DNA from: DATCZB01 sp035513215
GTDB lineage: Bacteria; Pseudomonadota; Gammaproteobacteria; Steroidobacterales; Rariloculaceae
Length of the DNA stretch: 12,805 bases
Reading direction: 5' to 3'
Assembly (NCBI GenBank): GCA_035513215.1
Contig: DATKCK010000010.1
Span: forward strand, 1 to 12,805
Each line of letters begins with the position of its first letter. The first letter of the stretch is position 1. Below are positions 6,479-12,805 of this stretch, one piece after another. The position numbers were made by a program, and so were the translations under genes. The notes beneath the pieces were generated by a model. It did not search any database. It worked only from the letters and a program-made list of their open reading frames with translations, and was not told where the DNA came from.

Positions 6479-7516
6479 TCACAGGCACTCGCTGCCGAGG
6501 TAGCCGCCGCCGCCGCAGTAGGAGAGATGCTGTAGCTGCAGCAGGATGCCATCGGGATCGGTGAAGTAGAGCTCGGGCGTGCCGCCTTCGGCGCCGCCGC
6601 GGTTCGGCATGCGAAGACTGACGTAGTGCTGCAGCGGCCCTGTCGCGGTACCCTCCTGAGCGGTGAGACCGAAGCTGGTCAACGTGGCGCGCACACTGTC
6701 TAGATCGAAGCCATGAATATTGAACGAGCCGTGATGAATGTTCGCCGGCGTCGCTCCGGCGCCGCGGCCGCCGCCGGCGTACATGACGAACTGCCGGCCG
6801 TCGCCGATGCCGGTGACGGGCGACTGCTCGCCCTGATAGGCCTGGACCGAGAGCCCGAAAGTCTGCTGGTAAAACCGGTTGGCCTCGGCGCCGTTGCTGA
6901 CGAACACGGTGAAGTGATTGAGCTCGGCGAGCCGGATCGGACCCTCGGGCGCGGGCTCGGCCGGTCCGCATTGGTCTCCCATGGCGCCGGCGCCGCCGCA
7001 GTAGTCGGGATGGCTCAACTGCACGATGAGCCCGCGGTCGTCGGCGAAGTAGACCTCCTGCGTTTCGCCGCGCTGCCGGATCCATGTCTTCATCCGGTGC
7101 CCGATGCCGGCGTCGGTGATCGGCGGCGCGCCGATGCGCTCGAAGCCGACGCGTGTCAGAGTGAGTTGCGTCGCCATCGGATCGAAGTCCTCGACGGCGT
7201 AGCCGATCTGCGTGATGGCCGGCGATTCGCCGTCGCGCATCGGTCGCACGGCCATGAACGCGGGCCCGTCGCCGACGCGCAGGCAGATCCTGTCCCCGTT
7301 TCTCGCCTGGACGGGCATGCCGAACAGTTGCTGATAGAAGCCCAGCGATCTCCCGGGATCGCTGACGCGGATCTCGAAGCTCGAAAGCCCGATCAGCCGG
7401 ATGCCGGATGCCTGGGCGAAAGCCGCCGGCGCAAGCAGGCATGCGGGCATAAGACGCGTGAAAGCGCGGCGCGTCAGCGCGATCCGGCCGTCATCGGACG
7501 AGAGCCTGGAATCCAC
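6479..7516 (-). CDS. Tat-exported protein with two VOC (glyoxalase/dioxygenase-like) domains
   Basis: A 345-residue protein. The GTG at 7516 is chosen because GGGGAAG (7521-7527) precedes it and because it places a Tat signal at the N-terminus: TRRAFTR (15-21), a hydrophobic core, and cleavage near AFA34. Export by Tat implies folding, perhaps with a metal, before export. Two VOC modules follow, at about 39-172 and 194-333, each with an R-FYQQ-FG helix and an (I/L)QL-H strand. Each ends in the same Cys-Gly motif, YCGGxGxxGxxC (172-183 and 333-344), so the halves arose by duplication. Usual VOC metal ligands are partly absent: the first module has Ser where a strand His is expected, and both have Gln where the last Glu is usual. 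His201 in the second module is kept. The activity is unknown, and a binding role is as likely as catalysis. Confidence 0.85.
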   Translation of the reverse strand: MDSRLSSDDGRIALTRRAFTRLMPACLLAPAAFAQASGIRLIGLSSFEIRVSDPGRSLGFYQQLFGMPVQARNGDRICLRVGDGPAFMAVRPMRDGESPAITQIGYAVEDFDPMATQLTLTRVGFERIGAPPITDAGIGHRMKTWIRQRGETQEVYFADDRGLIVQLSHPDYCGGAGAMGDQCGPAEPAPEGPIRLAELNHFTVFVSNGAEANRFYQQTFGLSVQAYQGEQSPVTGIGDGRQFVMYAGGGRGAGATPANIHHGSFNIHGFDLDSVRATLTSFGLTAQEGTATGPLQHYVSLRMPNRGGAEGGTPELYFTDPDGILLQLQHLSYCGGGGYLGSECL

Positions 7517-7554
7517 GGTTCTTCCCCTTATTCGTATCGCAAACCCGCCCGCGC

Positions 7555-7585
7555 TTGAATTCGCGAGGCCCTTCCGACAGATTAT
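7555..7585 (+). promoter_or_regulatory. Weak promoter candidate for the ankyrin operon
   Basis: TTGAAT (7555-7560) and GATTAT (7580-7585) each match four of six sigma-70 positions, but their 19-base spacing is long. On the opposite strand GATAAT (7581-7586) is a better -10 box for the VOC gene, without a clear -35. The 121-base gap between the divergent VOC and ankyrin genes must hold both promoters; these are the best AT-rich sites in it. Confidence 0.2.
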
Positions 7586-7637
7586 CGTCTGGCTCCGTGC
7601 CATGCCAGGGATTCGAGCGGATCGGGTGGGGGAACAA

Positions 7638-9110
7638 ATGGGATCAGCGGCAAACGAAAGCCGATCGCGGCGTCGCCCTTCGAGCGCCGCGCTCGCCGTC
7701 GTCACGGCCGCTGTCCTCATCGGTCTGCCCGCGCATTCCCAGCCGGACTCGGAGTCGCTGCACTGGCTCGTCGAGCGCGGCGACGTCGCCGGCGTCGAGA
7801 GGCTGCTCGCGGCCGGCGCCGATCCGAGCGAGTTGACGCGTCTTGATGTCACGCCGCTCTATCTCGCCGCGGCCAACGGCGATGCCGAGATGATCCGGTC
7901 GCTCGTCGGCGCCGGCGCCGACCCGAACGACGTCGACGCCGTCGGCGAGACGATGCTGATGGCCGCGGTCGGCAGCGGCGAGCTCGAAGCGGTCGCAACG
8001 CTGATCGCGGCGGGCGCCGACGTCAACACCCGCGATCGCGACTTCGGACAGACGCCCCTGATGTTCGCCGCGCGCTCGGGCTCCGTCCCGATTGCCGACG
8101 CTCTGCTCGCCGCCGGCGCCGCGGTCGATGCGCGCACGCGCACGGGGCCCGAGCCGCCCTGGGTGCTGCCGAACTCGCGGCCGGGCTTCAGCTTCGGCGT
8201 CGGGATCGTTCGCGGCGGGCTGCCGGAGGACCGGGGCATGCGTCCGTTCCGCGACGGTGGCATGACGCCGCTGCTCTATGCCGCGCGCGAGGGCCATTCG
8301 GGCCTCGTCGAACGCCTGCTCGACACCGGCGCCGACATCGGCGGGACCGAGGCCAACGGGATCACGCCGCTGCTGATGGCGATATCGAACGATCACGCAC
8401 GAACGGCGAAATTGCTGATCGAGCGGGGCGCGAATCTTGACGCCCGGGACTGGTACGGCAGAAGCCCGCTGTGGTCGGCCGTCAACGTGCGCAACCTCTA
8501 TCTGCACAACCAGACGTTCGAGCACGTCGCCGACCGCGAAGGCATGCTCGGGATCGTTCGCCTTCTGCTCGACACAGGCGCCGATCCGAATCCGCGCACG
8601 ACCGAGTCGCCGCCGGTTCGCAATCATCTGCTCGCGGCGACGGGAACGCTCGAATGGGTCGATTTCACCGGCCAGACGCCTTTCCTGGCGGCGGCGCTCG
8701 CCGGCGACGTCACCGTCATGCGACTGCTGCTCGATCACGGCGCGGATCCGCATATCGCGACATTCCACGGCACGACGCCGCTGATGGCCGCCGCCGGCGT
8801 CAACTGGGTCGTCTCGCAGAGTTATACCGAAGGTCCCGCAGCGCTGCTCGAGGCCGTCGAGCTCTGCGCCGGGCTCGGCATGGACGTCAATGCCGCGAAC
8901 TCGATGGGCATCACGGCCGTCATGGGCGCGGCCAACCGCGGGTCCGATGACATCATCGAGTTTCTCGTCGGGCAGGGCGCGAGACTCGACGTGGCCGACA
9001 ACGAGGGCCGAACGCCGCTGGACTGGGCGCGCGGCGTCTTTCTCGCCACGCACCCGGCGGAGCCGAAGCCGAGCTCGATTGCGCTGATCGAGCTGCTGAT
9101 GGAGCACTGA
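7638..9110 (+). CDS. Exported ankyrin-repeat protein
   Basis: A 490-residue protein. The ATG at 7638 is chosen because GGGGGA (7628-7633) is just upstream and it gives a signal peptide with an arginine-rich start, the core SAALAVVTAAVLIGL and a site at AHS34; an earlier in-frame ATG at 7602 has no such support. About ten ankyrin repeats follow (consensus TPLxxAAxxGxxxxVxxLLxxGADPN), with a final capping unit GRTPLDWARGVFLA. An unusual insert at about residues 165-210 (rich in Pro, Gly and Phe, 8130-8262) separates the fourth and fifth repeats, and a smaller insertion (YLHNQTFEHVADREG) sits in the seventh. Ankyrin stacks bind proteins, so in the periplasm it may scaffold the products of the next two genes. 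The stop shares one base with the next start (TGATG). The family is known to me beside PSCyt/PSD and DUF1552 genes. Confidence 0.92.
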   Translation: MGSAANESRSRRRPSSAALAVVTAAVLIGLPAHSQPDSESLHWLVERGDVAGVERLLAAGADPSELTRLDVTPLYLAAANGDAEMIRSLVGAGADPNDVDAVGETMLMAAVGSGELEAVATLIAAGADVNTRDRDFGQTPLMFAARSGSVPIADALLAAGAAVDARTRTGPEPPWVLPNSRPGFSFGVGIVRGGLPEDRGMRPFRDGGMTPLLYAAREGHSGLVERLLDTGADIGGTEANGITPLLMAISNDHARTAKLLIERGANLDARDWYGRSPLWSAVNVRNLYLHNQTFEHVADREGMLGIVRLLLDTGADPNPRTTESPPVRNHLLAATGTLEWVDFTGQTPFLAAALAGDVTVMRLLLDHGADPHIATFHGTTPLMAAAGVNWVVSQSYTEGPAALLEAVELCAGLGMDVNAANSMGITAVMGAANRGSDDIIEFLVGQGARLDVADNEGRTPLDWARGVFLATHPAEPKPSSIALIELLMEH

Positions 9111-11383
9111 TGGGCGCTTCGATCAGATCGCGCATCCCGATCCTGGCGTTGACCGTTGCCTGCGCCACGGTCGCTGCCGTCGCCTGGCTCGCCATCGAGC
9201 GCGGTGGCGATGCCGGCGCGCCGGCCACCGGCGCGCTCGTCGATCGCTATTGCGTCGATTGTCACAACGGCATCGATCTCGCCGGTTCCTTGCGGCTCGA
9301 CGACAAGGATCCCGGCGACGTCGGTCGGCACGCCGAGACCTGGGAGCGCGTCGTGCGCAAGCTCAGGACCGGCATGATGCCGCCGGCCGGCGAGCCACGG
9401 CCGCCGCGCGCGAGCATCGACGAGCTCGCTGTTGCGCTCGAGTCGCGGCTCGACGACGCCCATGCTGCCAACCCCGTGCCGGGTCCCTCGCGGCTGCGCC
9501 GCCTGAACCGGACCGAGTACGGCAACGCGATTCGCGATCTGCTCGCTCTCGATGTCGATGCCGCAATGCTCCTGCCGCTCGACGACTCGAGCGAGGGTTT
9601 CGACAACATCGCGACGGCGCTCGTCGTGTCGCCGTCGCTCGTCGAAGCCTATGTCTCCGCCGCGATGAAGATCAGCCGCCGGGCGATCGGGGATCGAACG
9701 GCGCCGCGCACGCAGTTCATCCACCCCGTCGCGCAGGATCTCGAGCAGGACCGGCACCTCGAAGGTCTGCCGCTCGGCACCCGCGGCGGCACGCGCTTCG
9801 AGCACCTGTTTCCGCTCGATGCCGAGTACGAGTTTCGTCTCGGCCGCGGGCTCGCGCGCGGCGGGCGGGTCGACGTCACGATCGACGGCGTGCCGGTCGA
9901 CGCCGGCGATGGATCGAGCTTCCGAATCCCGGTTACGGCCGGACCGCACACGCTGACGGTCGCCCTCGTCGATACGCGCCGCGCGGCCGGCGTCGCCGAT
10001 GTCTACGCGGCGCCGCCGTCGACGGCGGGCATTCGCAGCGTCGAGATCGACGGGCCGTTCGACCCGGCCGGCGTCGGCGACACGCCGAGCCGCCGCAGGA
10101 TTCTGACCTGCGAGCCGGCAGCGCCGGCCGAGGAGACCGATTGCGCGGCCGAGACCCTCTCGAATCTCGCAACGCGCGCCTTTCGCCGGCCGCTGACCGC
10201 GGCCGAGCTGCCGCCGCTCGTCGAGTTTTTCGAGGCCGGCCGCGCCGCGGGCGGGTTCGAGGTCGGCATCCAGCAGGCGCTGGCCCGCATCCTCGTCGAC
10301 CCCCGGTTCATCTATCGCCTCGAGCGCGATCCCGCCGACGTTCCGGACGGCGAGATCCACGCGATCGACGATTATGAGCTTGCCACCCGGCTGTCGTTCT
10401 TTCTCTGGAGCAGCATTCCGGACGACGCGCTTCTCGCCGTTGCCGCCACCGACCGCCTCGACGAGCCTGTGACGCTCGAGCGTGAGGTCGCCCGCATGCT
10501 GGCCGACGAGAAATCGAGCGCGCTGGTCGAGAACTTCGCCGCGCAATGGCTTTTCCTGCGCGAGCTCGAGTCGGTCACGCCCGATGCCGAGCGTTTCACG
10601 GAAAATCTGCGCGACGCGATGGCGCGCGAAAGCAAGCTCCTGTTCGAGACCGTGCTGCGCGAAGACCTGAGCGCGCTCAGGCTGCTCGATGCCGACTTCA
10701 CGTTCGTCGACGAGCGGCTCGCCGAGCACTATGGCCTCGCCGACGTGCGCGGCAGTCATTTCCGCCGCATCGAAATCCCCGAGGACAATCCCCGGCGCGG
10801 CGTGCTCGGCCATGCGAGCATCCTGACCGTCACGTCGGTCACTAACCGCACCTCGCCCGTGATTCGCGGCGCCTGGATCCTCGAGACGCTGCTCGGCTCG
10901 CCGGCGCCCGTTCCGCCGCCCGATGTCGAGACGACGCTCGAGGGCGACGACGGCGACGCCGTCGCGCTCTCGGTGCGCGAGCGCCTCGAGGCGCATCGCG
11001 AGAATCCTGTCTGCGCGTCGTGCCACACCATCATGGATCCGATCGGTTTCACGCTCGAGAATTACGACCTGATCGGCGCCTGGCGCGAGACCGACGGCGG
11101 CCGCCCGATCGACACGCGGGCCGTGCTCGTCGACGGCTCCGCGCTCGACGGCCCCGGGGCGCTGCGCGAGGCGCTGCTCGTCCGCTCCGAGGCCTTCGTC
11201 ACGACGCTGACCGAGAAGCTGATGACTTATGCACTGGGCCGCCGCGTCGAGCACTACGATATGCCGGCGATTCGCGCTATCGTTCGGGAAGCGGCGGCGG
11301 ACGATTACCGCCTGTCGTCGCTCGTGCAGGGCGTCGTCGCGAGCGATGCCTTCCGGACCCGGCTCAAGGGAGGGACAGACTGA
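9110..11383 (+). CDS. Membrane-anchored di-heme PSCyt/PSD protein (DUF1587-1595-1592-1588-1585)
   Basis: A 757-residue periplasmic protein. A signal anchor (about 9-28) is followed by a cytochrome c segment with heme site CVDCH (48-52) and MMPP nearby (the PSCyt1 type). Then come PSD3/DUF1587 (about 125-190, RLNRTEYGNAIRDLL), a beta-rich segment (about 225-320, DVTIDGVPVDAG), PSD5/DUF1595 (about 345-405, AFRRPLTAAEL, DPRFIYRLE), PSD4/DUF1592 (about 418-545, ELATRLSFFLWSSIPD), PSCyt3/DUF1588 (about 555-655) with a second heme site CASCH (635-639, then TIMDPIGF), and PSD2/DUF1585 (about 680-755, ALGRRVEHYD). This is the full order known from Planctomycetes and relatives. Its role is unsettled; two c-type hemes point to electron transfer or oxidation of an envelope substrate. 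One-base TGATG overlaps join it to both neighbours, so expression is coupled to the ankyrin and HXXSHH proteins. Confidence 0.93.
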   Translation: MGASIRSRIPILALTVACATVAAVAWLAIERGGDAGAPATGALVDRYCVDCHNGIDLAGSLRLDDKDPGDVGRHAETWERVVRKLRTGMMPPAGEPRPPRASIDELAVALESRLDDAHAANPVPGPSRLRRLNRTEYGNAIRDLLALDVDAAMLLPLDDSSEGFDNIATALVVSPSLVEAYVSAAMKISRRAIGDRTAPRTQFIHPVAQDLEQDRHLEGLPLGTRGGTRFEHLFPLDAEYEFRLGRGLARGGRVDVTIDGVPVDAGDGSSFRIPVTAGPHTLTVALVDTRRAAGVADVYAAPPSTAGIRSVEIDGPFDPAGVGDTPSRRRILTCEPAAPAEETDCAAETLSNLATRAFRRPLTAAELPPLVEFFEAGRAAGGFEVGIQQALARILVDPRFIYRLERDPADVPDGEIHAIDDYELATRLSFFLWSSIPDDALLAVAATDRLDEPVTLEREVARMLADEKSSALVENFAAQWLFLRELESVTPDAERFTENLRDAMARESKLLFETVLREDLSALRLLDADFTFVDERLAEHYGLADVRGSHFRRIEIPEDNPRRGVLGHASILTVTSVTNRTSPVIRGAWILETLLGSPAPVPPPDVETTLEGDDGDAVALSVRERLEAHRENPVCASCHTIMDPIGFTLENYDLIGAWRETDGGRPIDTRAVLVDGSALDGPGALREALLVRSEAFVTTLTEKLMTYALGRRVEHYDMPAIRAIVREAAADDYRLSSLVQGVVASDAFRTRLKGGTD

Positions 11384-12708
11384 TGCGATTCCTGACCGGC
11401 AAGTGCCTGTCGCGACGAACGGTGCTTCGCGGCGCGGGCGCCGCGCTCGCCCTGCCGCTGCTCGAGTCGATGCTGCCGGCGGGCAGGGCGCTCGCGCAAA
11501 GCGCCGCGGCGCCGCGCGTGCGCGCCGGCTTCATCTATGTTCCGCACGGCGCGACGATGGCCCGCTGGACGCCGGCAACGGCCGGCCGCGATTTCGAGCT
11601 GTCCGAGATCCTGACGCCGCTCCAGCCGTTCCGGAACACGATCAACGTCATCAGCGACCTGACGCATCCGATGGCCTACGGCCCCGGCGGCGCGACGGCG
11701 CATCACAACCGCTCCTCGGCCGTTTTCCTGAGCGGCGCGATGGCGGAATCGGGTGCCGAGGCGAGACTCGGCACGACGGTCGATCAGGTCATGGCGGAAG
11801 CGATCGGGCGCGAGACGCCTTTGCCTTCGCTCGAGCTCTCGATCAACGAGGGGAGCCTGAGCTGCGGTGACGGATTGAGCTGCGCCTACCGCAATACGAT
11901 TGCCTGGCAGGCGCCGACCTCGCCCTTGCCGATGGAACGCAACCCGCAGGTCGTCTTCGAGCGCCTGTTCGGCGACGGCAGCACGGACGAGGAGCGCGCG
12001 GCGCGCCGCGCCCAGGCCTTGAGCTTGCTCGACGCCGTCGGCGACCAGATCGCCGCGCTCGAGCCGAACCTGCCGGCGCCCGATCGCGAGCGGCTCGACC
12101 GATATCTGACCGACGTCCGCGAGATCGAGCGGCGCATCGACAAGGCCGGATCGCAGACGTCGGCGGACCTCGATATACCGCCGCGTCCGGCGGGCGTCCC
12201 CGAGGACATCGAAGAGCACATCAGGCTGATGATGGATCTTCAGGTTCTGGCCTGGCAGGCCGATATCACGCGGATCACAACGTTCCAGCTCGCGTCCGAG
12301 CTCAGCAACACGGTTTATCCGGCGAGCGGCGTCCGCGACGCGTTTCATATTCTGTCGCATCACTCGCACGTCGACGAGAACAAGGCCAGGTTCGCTGTGC
12401 TCAATCGTTATCACATCGGCCTGCTCGCCTACCTGCTCGGGAAGCTCGACTCGCTGCCCGACGGGGACGGTAGCCTGCTCGACAACTCGATCGTGCTCTA
12501 CGGCAGCGGCATGAGCGACGGCAACGAGCACAACCACGGGCCGCTGCCGGTCGTGCTCGCCGGCGGCGCCGGCGGCGCGCTAGAGGGCGGCCGGCATCTG
12601 CGCCACGCGCCCGACACGACGATGTCGAAACTGCTGCTCGCGATGCTGCACAAGGTCGGCATCGAGCAGCAGAGCTTCGGCGACGGCACGGAGCCGCTGT
12701 CGATCTAG
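11383..12708 (+). CDS. Tat-exported HXXSHH (DUF1552) protein
   Basis: A 441-residue protein. The ATG at 11383 shares a base with the upstream stop (TGATG) and is preceded by AGGGAGGG (11367-11374). The N-terminus is a clear Tat signal: SRRTVLR (10-16), a hydrophobic stretch, and cleavage near ALA38. The rest is a full-length DUF1552 domain: GFIYVPHGATMARWTP near the start, the naming motif HILSHH (322-327, followed by Ser-His), and SDGNEHNHGPLPVVLAGG (378-395) near the end. The His and Asp clusters resemble metal-binding sites of alkaline-phosphatase-like hydrolases, but the reaction is unknown. Tat export suggests a cofactor is loaded in the cytoplasm. DUF1552 genes usually follow PSCyt/PSD genes of the type seen here, so the two probably act together in the periplasm. 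Confidence 0.93.
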   Translation: MRFLTGKCLSRRTVLRGAGAALALPLLESMLPAGRALAQSAAAPRVRAGFIYVPHGATMARWTPATAGRDFELSEILTPLQPFRNTINVISDLTHPMAYGPGGATAHHNRSSAVFLSGAMAESGAEARLGTTVDQVMAEAIGRETPLPSLELSINEGSLSCGDGLSCAYRNTIAWQAPTSPLPMERNPQVVFERLFGDGSTDEERAARRAQALSLLDAVGDQIAALEPNLPAPDRERLDRYLTDVREIERRIDKAGSQTSADLDIPPRPAGVPEDIEEHIRLMMDLQVLAWQADITRITTFQLASELSNTVYPASGVRDAFHILSHHSHVDENKARFAVLNRYHIGLLAYLLGKLDSLPDGDGSLLDNSIVLYGSGMSDGNEHNHGPLPVVLAGGAGGALEGGRHLRHAPDTTMSKLLLAMLHKVGIEQQSFGDGTEPLSI

Positions 12709-12744
12709 ACGGCCTGTCGCTTCAGGGCAGCAACCTCATCCCGG

Positions 12745-12804
12745 TCAGGGGAGCAGGCCCCATCTCGCGCGGAAACCTCGCGCGTCGACGTGCAGGAACG
12801 GCCC
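12745..12804 (-). CDS. C-terminal end of a convergent gene, possibly M15/DUF882-like peptidase
   Basis: On the minus strand a frame enters from the right edge and ends at TGA (12747-12745) after 19 codons: GPFLHVDARGFRARWGLLP. The pattern F-x-H-V-D-x-R-G-x-R-A-R-W is close to the C-terminus of M15-type (DUF882) peptidoglycan carboxypeptidases, where His and Asp of HVD bind zinc. Only 36 bases separate its stop from the HXXSHH stop. The stretch is short, so identity is tentative. Confidence 0.4.
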   Translation of the reverse strand, partial: GPFLHVDARGFRARWGLLP

Positions 12805-12805
12805 G

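Noticed and set aside
7644..9107. 487-codon open frame antisense to the ankyrin gene
   Set aside because: It mirrors the ankyrin repeats codon for codon and has no independent features; the sense frame has signal peptide, repeats and ribosome binding site.
8822..11254. 810-codon open frame antisense to the di-heme gene
   Set aside because: The translation is rich in Arg, Ala, Gly and Asp with no domain or signal, and the plus strand has a full recognised multi-domain protein. Long antisense frames are expected at this GC content.

Overview
The window is a GC-rich, densely packed stretch of a Gram-negative bacterial chromosome. An outer-membrane TonB-dependent receptor, several Sec and Tat signal peptides, and families common in environmental Gammaproteobacteria and Acidobacteriota (DUF6152, PSCyt/PSD cytochromes, HXXSHH/DUF1552) suggest a free-living heterotroph, probably a gammaproteobacterium. 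That placement is an inference; no rRNA or tRNA is present to test it. I see no CRISPR array, transposase, prophage gene or RNA gene.

Layout: (1) 2-1750 (+) is the 3' part of a TonB-dependent receptor cut by the left edge. (2) 2806 to 1758 (-) is a two-gene unit: a DUF5671 membrane protein and a small pseudopilin-like protein, coupled by a GTGA overlap. The pair looks like one I remember from Patescibacteria. (3) 2916-4089 (+) is a two-gene unit of exported proteins: a GRWEGD-motif protein and a DUF6152 protein whose predicted mature N-terminus is His-His-Ser. (4) 7516 to 4131 (-) holds a Tat-exported double-VOC protein, then a DASS-type Na+/anion symporter overlapping (ATGA) an SDR oxidoreductase. 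(5) 7638-12708 (+) is a three-gene unit joined by two TGATG junctions: exported ankyrin-repeat protein, membrane-anchored di-heme PSCyt/PSD protein, and Tat-exported HXXSHH protein. (6) At the right edge, 12804 to 12745 (-), is the last 19 codons of a convergent gene, possibly an M15-like peptidase.

Two short arrays of a GGGGTCAGACCCC REP-like repeat (about 4128-4206 and 6404-6476) bracket the symporter-SDR pair. The left array has been read through and supplies the C-terminal tail and stop codon of the SDR. The right array forms a long nested hairpin after the VOC gene and sits just ahead of the symporter start, which has no Shine-Dalgarno sequence.

Most of the genes act in the cell envelope: uptake across the outer membrane (receptor), transport across the inner membrane (symporter), cytoplasmic oxidation (SDR), and a periplasmic set (VOC, DUF6152, GRWEGD, ankyrin, di-heme, HXXSHH). 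This fits scavenging and oxidation of organic acids or other small organic compounds, but no substrate can be read from the sequence. The most unusual items are the ankyrin/di-heme/HXXSHH operon, the DUF5671-pseudopilin pair, the possible histidine-brace N-terminus of the DUF6152 protein, and the repeat-encoded SDR tail.
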